This document shows, one piece after another, positions 35,601 through 42,941 of a stretch of DNA of 64,000 nucleotides. The position numbers and the translations under genes are program-made. The notes beneath the pieces were generated by a model. It worked only from the letters and a program-made list of their open reading frames with translations, was not told where the DNA came from and searched no databases. The DNA comes from Tunturibacter psychrotolerans (GTDB lineage Bacteria; Acidobacteriota; Terriglobia; Terriglobales; Acidobacteriaceae), in the NCBI RefSeq assembly GCF_040359615.1, contig NZ_CP132942.1:2232001-2296000 (forward strand), given 5' to 3'. Positions within the stretch are counted from its first letter, which is position 1; each line of letters starts with the position of its first letter.

Positions 35601-35975
35601 GATGACCTCGGGGATGGGGCCATTGGCTCCGGCGCGAAACTGAAACCAGATGCGGGAGCCGGTGAGGTCGTATCCGTTGAGGGTCTTGGGAACTTCGATC
35701 TCGCGGCGGTACCAGACGGCTTCGTGAGGAGCTTTGGATTTAGGAGCGACGAGTGGCCAGGAAGAGTCGTCGAGCGAGGGAGATTCGCCGTGGGGGACGT
35801 CGCCGGCGTGGAAGTGCCACTCGCCGGCGGGAAGGGCGTTGAGGGTTTCGAGGGTGTGGAGTTTGGCGATGGCGGCGGGGGAGAGGTTTTTTTGTTCTCG
35901 AACAGGGGTGAAGGATTGGGCGAGCAGCGTGGTGCAAGAGAGCAGGAGGGCGAGCGGAAGCCGGCGAAGGAGCAT
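32655..35975 (-). CDS. Exported GH38 alpha-mannosidase
   Basis: About 1106 residues. A signal peptide (LLRRLPLALLLSCTTLLAQS) precedes a jelly-roll-like N-terminal domain. The catalytic domain has GNSHIDAAWLWP (zinc-binding His and Asp) near residue 270 and the nucleophile Asp in IGWNPDSFGYN near 390. The helical and C-terminal beta domains follow. GH38 enzymes remove alpha-mannose from glycans. I took the ATG at 35973-35975: an open frame extends 142 codons upstream into the divergent serine hydrolase gene and is not credible. The enzyme probably degrades mannan or glycoprotein in the periplasm. Confidence 0.9.
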   Translation of the reverse strand: MLLRRLPLALLLSCTTLLAQSFTPVREQKNLSPAAIAKLHTLETLNALPAGEWHFHAGDVPHGESPSLDDSSWPLVAPKSKAPHEAVWYRREIEVPKTLNGYDLTGSRIWFQFRAGANGPIPEVIYFNGRRVALGDDLEPIILFEPAKPGDKILVAVKLLQTVDDKTFSGISLRIEPNPDATGATARPSPDDIRIQCIAAANILPSLAPPRKDLLPKVEEAVASIDTNALAAADQAAFDKSLRHAQEILIALHPVLSEAKIDLAGNSHIDAAWLWPKSETVDVVKRTFTTALQLMNEYPDYTFSQSAAQYTEWMAEKYPALNDQIRQRVKEGRWEIVGGMWVEPDLNLPDGESQIRQLLVGQRYFQKEYGVTARIGWNPDSFGYNWQLPQIYKRSGLDYFVTQKMHWNDTNQLPFRLFWWESPDGSKVLTYFPTDYVHDNVNPTRISADFAESADRNPGTTEMLDLYGIGDHGGGPTRAMLDQADHWIAAGTKDHDAVPTMRYHTAQQYFTNVEKNLNSNSPTWNYDSIAKGYTAPAAANGALGIPTWKDELYFEYHRGIYTTQAAHKRNMRNSEVATLDAEKLASFAWLAGSPYPADELTESWKKITFNQFHDLAAGSGIAIIYKDAQRDYTEVFNSDALINNASVKTLADQINTANQPGEPILVTNTLAWPRKETIQINVQTPEVGELALTDDAGNKLPYEDLNEGSNSREHTVLATIDVPALGYSVLHATASSAKQPRGYETAPSDLTLANDKLKVSIDSRTGCITQISDPAATHKYLAPNSCGNQLQAFVDTPKQYDAWNIDPGTLDKAPTIIDHVDSIHVIRYSPLRKSIRISRHWQNSTFTQNISLDAGADHVDISNDIDWHESHVLLKAAFPLAATAPKATYEIPYGSIERPTTRNNSWEKAQFEVPAMRWADLGDANQGLSVLNDSKYGYDAVGNTLRITLLRSPTWPDADADRGHQHFVYSIYPHTGSWKQAQTVRRGYELNDPLKATQVFAHTGTLPAQSSWAEVENPNVTLTAIKKAEDSDALVFRMYEWAGTPTEVKLHIPHGATYAVESNMMEKPEGGHLPLTGDVVTVPIKPYEIITLQAIYPRQATTTNNQ

Positions 35976-36081
35976 GAAGCCAAGGTTAGCAAAAGATGAG
36001 GCTTCGGGAGAAAAACGGGCGTTTGGATGGAGAGAATCTTTGAGGCTGACGAGTTTCGGAAGTGCTGCTACTCTTTCGTGC

Positions 36082-37494
36082 ATGATCAATCTGCGAGTGT
36101 GTTCTGCTGCTGTCCTTGGGTTGGGTTTTTCAATGGTTGGAACGGTGTTGGCGCAGAATACGCTTGCGCCGGACGCGGTGAAGGGAATCGGTGACGCTGC
36201 GGCTGATGTGATGAAGTCAACCGGGGTGCCGAGCGCTTCGGTCGCGGTCGTGCAGGGTGGGAAGGTAGCGTTTGTGAAGGCGTATGGGAAGGCACGGCTG
36301 GAGCCAGTGTTGCTGGCGGAGCCGGGAATGCAGTATTCGATTGGCTCGGTGAGCAAACAGTTTACGGCGGCGTTGATTTTGCTGCTGGTGCAGGATGGCA
36401 AGGTGAAGCTGGATGATCCGGTGGGGAAGTATTTGCCGGAGCTGACGCGAGCGAATGAGGTGACGGTGCGTCAGGTACTGTCGATGACCTCGGGGTATCA
36501 GGATTTTTGGCCCGAAGATTATGTGATGACCTCGATGATGCAGCCGGCGACTCCGCAGTACATTCTGGATGTGTGGGCAAAGAAGCCACTGGACTTCGAG
36601 CCGGGGACGAAGTGGCAGTACTCGAATACGAACTATGTGATTGCGGGGCGGATTGCGGAGATCGTTGCGGGCAAGCCGTTGATTGAGCAGTTGCAGGAGC
36701 GGATCTTCAACCCGTTGAAGATGAATGGAGTGTTGAACTCGGACGCGAGCAGGCTGCCGGCGACTGATCCGACTGGATATTACCAACATGCACTGGGACC
36801 GTTGCGTCCGGCGCCGCAGGAAGGCGCGGGGTGGATGTTTGCTGCGGGAGAGCTGGCGATGCCGGCGAGCGATCTGGCGCTGTGGGATATCAGTTTGATG
36901 AATCGGACGCTGCTGGCGCCGGCTTCTTATGACGAGATGTTTCGCGAGGTGAAGCTGAAGGATGGTACCGGGACACACTATGGTTTGGGAGTGCAGGTGG
37001 GAGACCGGGATGGGCATCGCTTCGTGTCGCATAGCGGGGAGGTGTCTGGGTTTGTGTCGCAGAATGTTGTGTATCCCGATGACAAGGTGGCGGTGACGGT
37101 GCTGACGAATGAAGATGCTTCGAGCGCGGCTGGCGCGTTGGCGAAGAGGATCGCTCCGCTGGTGCTGGGCGGTGATATGTCGGCTGGGACTGCTGCGGCA
37201 GAGAAGCGTGCACTGGATATCTTTACCGGGTTGCAGAATGGGAAGTTGGACCGTACACAGTTGACGGCGCTTTGTAATGGGTATTTCACGGACGAGGCGG
37301 TGACGGATTTCTCAAACAGCTTGAAGCCGCTGGGAGCGCCGAGCAACTTCAAACAGACGGATGAGGAGTTGCGCGGCGGAATGACGTTTCGGTCCTTCAG
37401 TGTGAGCTTTCCGGACAGGCAGTTGCGCGTCACAGTCTATGAGGAGCCGGACGGGAAGCTAGAGCAATACCTGGTAATTCCATCGGGGAGCTAG
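36082..37494 (+). CDS. Class C beta-lactamase-like serine hydrolase, exported
   Basis: A 470-residue protein with an N-terminal signal peptide (CSAAVLGLGFSMVGTVLAQ). The serine hydrolase motifs are SVSKQFTA (S-x-x-K) near residue 92, YSNTNY (Y-x-N) near 185, and HSGEVSG (H-x-G) near 315. Members include class C beta-lactamases, D-aminopeptidases and esterases, and many are not resistance enzymes. The C-terminal ~120 residues form an extra domain of unknown function. It is divergent from the GH38 gene with 106 bases between start codons. Confidence 0.85.
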   Translation: MINLRVCSAAVLGLGFSMVGTVLAQNTLAPDAVKGIGDAAADVMKSTGVPSASVAVVQGGKVAFVKAYGKARLEPVLLAEPGMQYSIGSVSKQFTAALILLLVQDGKVKLDDPVGKYLPELTRANEVTVRQVLSMTSGYQDFWPEDYVMTSMMQPATPQYILDVWAKKPLDFEPGTKWQYSNTNYVIAGRIAEIVAGKPLIEQLQERIFNPLKMNGVLNSDASRLPATDPTGYYQHALGPLRPAPQEGAGWMFAAGELAMPASDLALWDISLMNRTLLAPASYDEMFREVKLKDGTGTHYGLGVQVGDRDGHRFVSHSGEVSGFVSQNVVYPDDKVAVTVLTNEDASSAAGALAKRIAPLVLGGDMSAGTAAAEKRALDIFTGLQNGKLDRTQLTALCNGYFTDEAVTDFSNSLKPLGAPSNFKQTDEELRGGMTFRSFSVSFPDRQLRVTVYEEPDGKLEQYLVIPSGS

Positions 37495-37604
37495 TTTGCG
37501 TTGAGAGGCGGCGTTACGATGAAGGATAATGGGTCGTGGTTGTGCGAGGAGTCTGGCTGCTTGCGACTGCTTTTGTCACGTCCTTTCTTGTTTCGCTTGC
37601 CCAT
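37491..37604 (-). CDS. Small basic protein candidate (37 aa), convergent with the serine hydrolase
   Basis: A 37-residue frame on the minus strand, starting MGKRNKKGRDKSSRKQPDSS. An ideal AAGGAG lies 9 bases before the ATG. The N-terminal half is strongly basic. Its stop codon overlaps that of the serine hydrolase gene in antisense. No family is recognised. It could be a nucleic-acid-binding peptide or simply chance, and only conservation can decide. Confidence 0.4.
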   Translation of the reverse strand: MGKRNKKGRDKSSRKQPDSSHNHDPLSFIVTPPLNAN

Positions 37605-37648
37605 TGCGGCTTTCTCCTTGAATCAATCCTCAGGACGGTAGAACAGAC

Positions 37649-38965
37649 ATGGAACTCTGGACAGAATATGAAGGACGAACGATTGATGGAGCGTTTCCTC
37701 TTACGAAGCTGATACGGCCCGAAGGCAGGAGTGCTTTCTTTTCGACTTCGGATGGTGTTGGTGGACCGACGGTCATACGGCTGATCGAATCGCACTTTGA
37801 TGATGAAGAGATCCTGGTGCGGTGGCGCGGGATTCAGGTGCTGAATCACCCCAATCTGGTGAAGCTGATTCAGTTTGGTCGGGTGACGCTGGACGAGACT
37901 TCGCTGGTTTACGCAGTGATGGAACCGGTCGACGCCAACATGGGCGAGATTGTTGCCGAGCGGCGTTTGACGACGGAGGAGACCAAGCAGATTGGGACGA
38001 GCTTGTTGATGGCACTTGAGGCGCTGCACTCGAATGGCTTTGTGCATGAACATATCGAGCCGGCGAATGTGCTTGCTGTCGGTGAGGCGATCAAGCTGCG
38101 AAGCGACTGCATTCGGGAGACTCCCGAGGGGCAGGAGGGTCGCGATCTGAAGAGCCGGGATGTGCACGATTATTCGGTGGTGTTGCTGCAGGCTCTGACG
38201 CAGAGCAAGACGCTTGAAGAGGCGAAACGGTATATGCCACTGGCTGCTCCGTTCAACGAGATCGTACCCAAGGGAATGAGTGGGGAGTGGGGGCTGGAAG
38301 AGATTCATACGGCGTTACGGCCGGATACGGTGCAGGTAGGGACTCGTCCGGTGGTAACGAAAGCGACCGATGCGGGAATAGTGGCGCAGACCGTGGTGGA
38401 GCTTCCGTCTTACCCGACGGAACGTGTTCGGGTTCCTGTGGAGGCGGAGTCACGCGGGATAGAAGGACGGCGGCTGGCGATTGGTGTTGGAGCGATGCTG
38501 CTGCTGGCGGTGGTTGCGCTCTTTGTGCATGGACGTGCGTCGAAGGCTGGCGGCGCGGTGCAGGCGAATGCTGTGGTTCCTGCGATTGCGACGGAGGGGA
38601 GTGAAGCGGCGCCCGCTCCTGCGCTGGAGGCGCCTGCTGAGCGTGGCTCAGTGGCTGCTCCTGCCTCTGTGGCTGCGCCGGAGGCTTCTGTGCCTGCGAC
38701 GCCGACAACTGCAACAAACGGTGCCGGACAGTGGCGGGTGGTGGCGTTTACGTATAACCGGGAGGCGCAGGCACAGGAGAAGGCAGCGAGCGTTGCGGCG
38801 AAGCATCCGGATCTGCGGCCTGAGGTGTTCACGCCCAACGGACGTGCTCCCTATTTGGTGACCGTAGGGGGCACGATGAGCCGTGATGAGGCGTTTGCGC
38901 TGCTGAAGAAGAGGCACGCAGAGGGGCTGCCTGGCGACAGCTATGCGCAGAACTATCGTCGATAG
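37649..38965 (+). CDS. Pseudokinase-like, membrane-anchored protein with C-terminal SPOR domain
   Basis: 438 residues. The N-terminal ~260 residues look like a Ser/Thr kinase fold: a glycine-loop-like start, LNHPNLVKLIQFGRV, an ALHSNGFVHEHIEPANVLAV catalytic-loop equivalent at about 126-144, but with HEHIEPAN (133-140) instead of HRDLKPEN. The lysine of the VAIK motif is Arg44 and no DFG is visible, so catalysis is unlikely. A membrane helix lies near 272-293, then an Ala/Pro-rich linker, then a SPOR-type domain from about 365 (WRVVAFTYNREAQAQEKAAS). SPOR domains bind denuded septal peptidoglycan. Confidence 0.75.
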   Translation: MELWTEYEGRTIDGAFPLTKLIRPEGRSAFFSTSDGVGGPTVIRLIESHFDDEEILVRWRGIQVLNHPNLVKLIQFGRVTLDETSLVYAVMEPVDANMGEIVAERRLTTEETKQIGTSLLMALEALHSNGFVHEHIEPANVLAVGEAIKLRSDCIRETPEGQEGRDLKSRDVHDYSVVLLQALTQSKTLEEAKRYMPLAAPFNEIVPKGMSGEWGLEEIHTALRPDTVQVGTRPVVTKATDAGIVAQTVVELPSYPTERVRVPVEAESRGIEGRRLAIGVGAMLLLAVVALFVHGRASKAGGAVQANAVVPAIATEGSEAAPAPALEAPAERGSVAAPASVAAPEASVPATPTTATNGAGQWRVVAFTYNREAQAQEKAASVAAKHPDLRPEVFTPNGRAPYLVTVGGTMSRDEAFALLKKRHAEGLPGDSYAQNYRR

Positions 38966-38983
38966 GGCGTTAGCTTTCGATCG

Positions 38984-39742
38984 TTAGTCGTTCATATTCA
39001 TCCGGGCGTGCTTGAAAGCGAAGTCGCTGACGTGAACCCAGCCGCGGAAGGGCAGGTTGACGTCGGCGATTGCGAGTAGGACGAGAGTGATGAGCAGGGT
39101 GAAGAAGAAGACCTGAGCCACGTGGAGGGTCCGGTTGGCGGCACCGAAGAGGGAAGCCGAGAGTATGGTGACGAGGCCTCCAACCAGGAGAACGGCCCAC
39201 AGGATGGTGGGAAGACGGTAGACGCTTTGAATGAGACGGGTGCGCCGATGCTCGGTGAGGGAGCTTAGTTCGGTCATTGCGTGGTCCTGGGCGACGAGTT
39301 CGGAAGGGCTGGCAGCCTTGATCGAGGTGAGGGTCTTCCACATGTCGCGGTCGAGGAGATGGCTTTCTTCGGGGATTTCGCCGCGATGCAACTCGGGCCA
39401 GTCATAGTTGATGACAGCGTCGGCGTAGGCTCGGGTCTGCTGTTCGAGGAGGGTGCGTTGGGGAGCAGGCAGGCCCTCGGCGATGTTATAGACGTTGCGC
39501 AATGAGTTGGCTTCGAGGTCGGTGTTGACGTTTGCCTCGCCGAAGTTGGTCCAGACTGTGTAGAGCATGAAGCCGAGGATGACGGCATAGGTTGTGCCAA
39601 GGATGCCGAGTTGCCAGCCGATCAGATCGTTGTGCACTGTCCGCCGTTCGCGAGGCCAGAAACGGTTGAGAATCGCCATGAAAAGCATGGAACAGGTCAT
39701 CGTCACGACGAGGATCACAATGTTTTGCGTCAGAGTCAGCAT
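38984..39742 (-). CDS. DUF4239 (bestrophin-like) membrane protein
   Basis: About 252 residues with four hydrophobic segments: two near the N-terminus (NIVILVVTMTCSMLFMAIL and a second near residue 45-70) and two near the C-terminus (about 180-225). This layout, with a long soluble middle part, is typical of DUF4239, a family that resembles bestrophin channels. Physiology is unknown. I used the ATG at 39740-39742; a TTG twelve codons upstream is also open. It converges on the pseudokinase gene with 18 bases between stops. Confidence 0.75.
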   Translation of the reverse strand: MLTLTQNIVILVVTMTCSMLFMAILNRFWPRERRTVHNDLIGWQLGILGTTYAVILGFMLYTVWTNFGEANVNTDLEANSLRNVYNIAEGLPAPQRTLLEQQTRAYADAVINYDWPELHRGEIPEESHLLDRDMWKTLTSIKAASPSELVAQDHAMTELSSLTEHRRTRLIQSVYRLPTILWAVLLVGGLVTILSASLFGAANRTLHVAQVFFFTLLITLVLLAIADVNLPFRGWVHVSDFAFKHARMNMND

Positions 39743-39950
39743 TAAGGATTGAGCATCTCCGAAGGGGATGGTCTCCAAGCTTATCGAAGTTTGGGTGGAT
39801 TGCTTCTGTTATTTTTTTTCTGCTGAGTTCAGACGTCTCGACGGTCGGAGTGTGACGGGCGACAACAGGCCAGGTGGAATGCGGGGGCGGGTGAGTTGAT
39901 TTGGCAACTTCGGTCAGAATGCCGGAGATTTTTGGATGGGGAAGAGAACT

Positions 39951-40021
39951 GCAACAGCAGATCCCCTCCGGGGATGACAACAAGAAAGGCAAGAACGAAA
40001 CAACTACAGCGGCAACGGCAC
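39951..40021 (+). repeat. Palindromic repeat, copy 5
   Basis: GCAACAGCAGATCCCCTCCG, then GGGATGACAACAAGAAAGGC, with a perfect ATCCCC-TCC-GGGGAT hairpin, then a degenerate tail with CGGCAACGG. The loop differs from copy 3 (TTC) while the stem is intact. It has the same orientation as the other copies. Confidence 0.85.
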
Positions 40022-40073
40022 CCTCGATGGCGGGGTACTGCGGGGGGTGGGTTTGGATTGGGTTGGAAACAGG

Positions 40074-40104
40074 GAAGCGCCGCTCTTGATGGGAGCGGCG
40101 CTTC
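40074..40104 (-). terminator. Terminator after the M61 peptidase gene
   Basis: A perfect 12-bp stem (GAAGCGCCGCTC/GAGCGGCGCTTC) around a 7-base loop. It lies 20 bases beyond the M61 stop on the minus strand. The following bases CCTGTTTCC have a short T run. Confidence 0.75.
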
Positions 40105-40123
40105 TCTGTTTGCGGTGCGGGGA

Positions 40124-42115
40124 TTATTCGTTCCAGTCTTTTTCTTTCTTCTCGGCGGGGATGGGTTCGGAATTGGCGAGGGGCTTTGTAATGTCGTCGA
40201 GGTAGGCGGGAGTGCCGTCTACTCGGACGAGGGTGGGGTAGCGCTCGCCTTCGTGATAGTCGATGTCGGCGGTGGTGACGAATGCGTCGCTTTGCAGGAT
40301 GAAGTGGATTGGCTCAGAGGTTCCCTTTGCCTGTTTGATTGCGGTCTTGAGAGCGTCACCGGAGAAGACGTTGCCGTTGACCGCGATGATCTTCTGTCCA
40401 GGGAAGAACTTGGCCTTGTCGGCGGGACCGTTCCAGCGAACGTCGGTGATGGTGCCGTCGCTGCCGATGCGGAAGCCAAGGGAGTACCAGACATTGACGG
40501 AGCTGCCGCGACGGCTGCCGGATTCAGCGACGGTGTGCTCGGACTTGGAGGGCTTGTCGGTGTAGACGAGTTTGTAGCCGCCGCGTTCGATGCCGGCGAG
40601 GTCGGCGCGTGGATTGAGGTTATCGATGCGCTCGTGGATGAAAGTGGCCCAGTCGTACGGCATGACTTGGTTGAGATCGGCGACTAGCTCGTCACGGTTA
40701 TAGGTCACGATGAGTGGGCCGGTGTTGCCGCCTTTGCCGAGGAAGATGTGAAGGAAGTCGGTGAGGGACTTCTTGTTGTCAGTCTTCTGGCGGATGAGGG
40801 TGTCGGCGTCGAGCCAGAAGAGCTCGCCTTCCTGGTAGTAGTCCTGGCCGCGCTTCCAGTTGGACCAGGCGGGGTTCCCGCCGCGGAGGATGCTGGCGGA
40901 GATGGCGGTGTCTTCGGTCGAGCGCCACTCGCGGCCGGGTCGATAGTCGAGGCTGGCGGCGGAGAGGGCGAGGATGTCGCGGTACTGCTCCTGCGATTTG
41001 AGGCCGGAGCGGGCGGCGAGGACGTTGCCGAGGTATTGGGTCATACCTTCGTAGACCCAGAGGAGCGAGCCCTGCTGCATCTTCTCGAAGTCGTCTTGGT
41101 AGAGGTTGAAGGGGCGACGGTATTTGCCGTTCCAGGAGTGAGTGAACTCGTGGGAGAGGAGGTCGGATTCGGCGAGTTGATGCATTGGGTCGGAGAAGCC
41201 TTTTTCGCCGACACCATTGTCGGAGGACTGGCCGTGCTCGAGGCCTTCGCCGCCAGCTACGTCAGAGAGGGTGAGGAGGAAGTGGTAGACGTTGTAGTGG
41301 TGCGAATCGTAGGCGGCACCGGCTTCGCGGACGAGGTTGTTGAGTTCGGCGAGCAGTGCGGGGCGGAGGTTGGAGTCTTCGGGTGAGTCGGAGACTACGT
41401 CGATGTAATGTTTCGGCGTGACCTCAGGGGCGAGGGCGAACTCGTGGAAGTATTGGCCGGTGATGACGGGGGAGTCTTCGAGCTGCTCGACGGTGGTGGG
41501 GGCGTAGTGGGTGAGGCCGCCTTTAGGATTTTGGGGATCGTAGCCGTCGGTGGGGGTGAGTGCCGTGCCGATGCCCCAGCCTGTGGGAACCTTCACTGAC
41601 GGCTGGACGGCGATTTCTTTGACGGGAGTCTTCGCGGGATAGAGAAGGAGTTTTTCCCATTCAAGGACGGCTAGTTTGTCGCTGACGCGGGCGGTGACGA
41701 TGCAGTCGAGATGGGCGTGGAGGGTGGTGACGCCGGCAGGGACGGTTACGTGGAACTCGTAGAGGTCTTCATCGTCGCGGCGCCAGGGGAGGACTTTGCC
41801 GTTAGCGGTGAAGACAACGCCGGTGATGTCGTCCACGGGACCGGTGGGGCGGTGGTTGCCGGGGATCCACTTGGGAGAGGTGAGAGAGACGGGGCCGGCC
41901 TTGACGGGGATGTCGATCTCGGCGTGATAGAGCTTGCGGGGCGCTTCGGAGAGATCGGCGGTGATCTGGATGGGCTCTCCGAGATGGGGTATCTGGCTAG
42001 CGGCGCTGTTGGTAGGAAGTTTGACAACCTTGGCGGCCGTCTTTTGGGCCTGGAGGAGGCCAGGAGTTCCGAAGGTGAGAAGGGCTAAAGGCAGAATGGC
42101 GGTGCGGTTGATCAT
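40124..42115 (-). CDS. M61 family metallopeptidase with C-terminal PDZ domain
   Basis: 663 residues, exported by a signal peptide (AILPLALLTFGTPGLLQAQ). The zinc motif is HEFTH at 322-326 (LLSHEFTHSWNGKYRRP), characteristic of glycyl aminopeptidases of clan MA. The N-terminal domain is beta-rich. A PDZ-like domain near residues 540-620 contains SLGFRIGSDGTITDVRWNGP. It removes N-terminal Gly or Ala residues in characterised relatives. It seems monocistronic. Confidence 0.9.
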   Translation of the reverse strand: MINRTAILPLALLTFGTPGLLQAQKTAAKVVKLPTNSAASQIPHLGEPIQITADLSEAPRKLYHAEIDIPVKAGPVSLTSPKWIPGNHRPTGPVDDITGVVFTANGKVLPWRRDDEDLYEFHVTVPAGVTTLHAHLDCIVTARVSDKLAVLEWEKLLLYPAKTPVKEIAVQPSVKVPTGWGIGTALTPTDGYDPQNPKGGLTHYAPTTVEQLEDSPVITGQYFHEFALAPEVTPKHYIDVVSDSPEDSNLRPALLAELNNLVREAGAAYDSHHYNVYHFLLTLSDVAGGEGLEHGQSSDNGVGEKGFSDPMHQLAESDLLSHEFTHSWNGKYRRPFNLYQDDFEKMQQGSLLWVYEGMTQYLGNVLAARSGLKSQEQYRDILALSAASLDYRPGREWRSTEDTAISASILRGGNPAWSNWKRGQDYYQEGELFWLDADTLIRQKTDNKKSLTDFLHIFLGKGGNTGPLIVTYNRDELVADLNQVMPYDWATFIHERIDNLNPRADLAGIERGGYKLVYTDKPSKSEHTVAESGSRRGSSVNVWYSLGFRIGSDGTITDVRWNGPADKAKFFPGQKIIAVNGNVFSGDALKTAIKQAKGTSEPIHFILQSDAFVTTADIDYHEGERYPTLVRVDGTPAYLDDITKPLANSEPIPAEKKEKDWNE

Positions 42116-42223
42116 GAGTAGAGAATTTTCCTCTCGAAGCAGGATTTTAGATATTAGATGGAGACGGATAAGGCTGAGGAAAGTACGCAGACTGGTTGTC
42201 GCAGGCTGCGTCCTTGTTCGGGA

Positions 42224-42790
42224 TTAGGAGTTAAGGCAGGATTCGATGGCGGCTACGACGGCGGGGTCGTCTGGAAGGACTTCGGGGGAGAAGCGGGCGG
42301 CGACTTTGCCGTTGCGGTCGATGAGGAACTTTTCGAAGTTCCAGAGGATGCCGGGTTCGGGATTGGTGGTGGCGCCGTGCTGCTGAAGGAAGCCGTTGAG
42401 GTTTTCGCGAAAGGCTTCGCGACCGGGACTGGTGGCTTTGGGTTCGGCGGCGATGAGCGACTGGTAAAGGGGATGGGTGTCGGGGCCTGTGACGGCGATC
42501 TTGGAGAACATGGGGAAGTCGACGCCGAAGGTGGAACGGCAAAAGGTCTGGATGTCCTCGTTGGAGCCGGGTTCCTGGGCGCCGAAGTCGTTGGCAGGGA
42601 AGCCGCAGACGACGAATCCGGAGTTTTTGAAGCGGGCGTAGATCTTTTCTAGGGCGTCGTACTGGGGAGTCAGACCGCACTTGGAGGCGACGTTGACGAT
42701 GAGGAGGACTTTGCCACGGTAGTCGGCGAGCGAGGTGCCTTCGCCGGTGATTTTGTGGACGGGGATGTCGTAGAGAGCGGCGAGGGACAT
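42224..42790 (-). CDS. Glutathione peroxidase family protein
   Basis: A 188-residue thiol peroxidase. The N-terminal strand-loop carries the peroxidatic Cys in NVASKCGLTPQY, and the FPANDFGAQEPG motif holds the Gln of the catalytic site. The Trp-Asn pair is seen in WNFEKFLIDRNG. A second Cys (FCRSTFG) suggests thioredoxin-type resolution rather than glutathione dependence, as in many bacterial enzymes. In this bacterium, thioredoxin or bacillithiol is the more likely reductant. It is divergent from the KimA-like permease. Confidence 0.9.
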   Translation of the reverse strand: MSLAALYDIPVHKITGEGTSLADYRGKVLLIVNVASKCGLTPQYDALEKIYARFKNSGFVVCGFPANDFGAQEPGSNEDIQTFCRSTFGVDFPMFSKIAVTGPDTHPLYQSLIAAEPKATSPGREAFRENLNGFLQQHGATTNPEPGILWNFEKFLIDRNGKVAARFSPEVLPDDPAVVAAIESCLNS

Positions 42791-42941
42791 GGATTCTCCT
42801 GAAACTGTATTGAGTCGATTATAGGTGTGGCAAGGATTCCCGGAATGGCTTGCGGAGGTCGATATTGGTTTGGGTCTTTTACGTCTTCTTTATGACTTTT
42901 TCGAGGGATTGGGTTGACGGAGGCGGTAGGATCTAAATCGT

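Larger units (their letters stand above)
39743..40123. other. Intergenic region with palindromic repeat copy 5 and a terminator
   Basis: 381 bases with no gene. The left 200 bases show nothing clear. A repeat copy lies at 39951-40021, and a strong hairpin that ends the M61 transcript at 40074-40104. Confidence 0.6.

Noticed and set aside
35976..36401. A 142-codon N-terminal extension of the GH38 alpha-mannosidase
   Set aside because: It overlaps the divergent serine hydrolase gene, and a proper signal peptide begins at 35975.
42791..42941. A c-di-AMP (ydaO) riboswitch before the KimA-like gene
   Set aside because: The 151-base leader shows none of the conserved ydaO core sequence and is too short to hold the usual aptamer plus a promoter.
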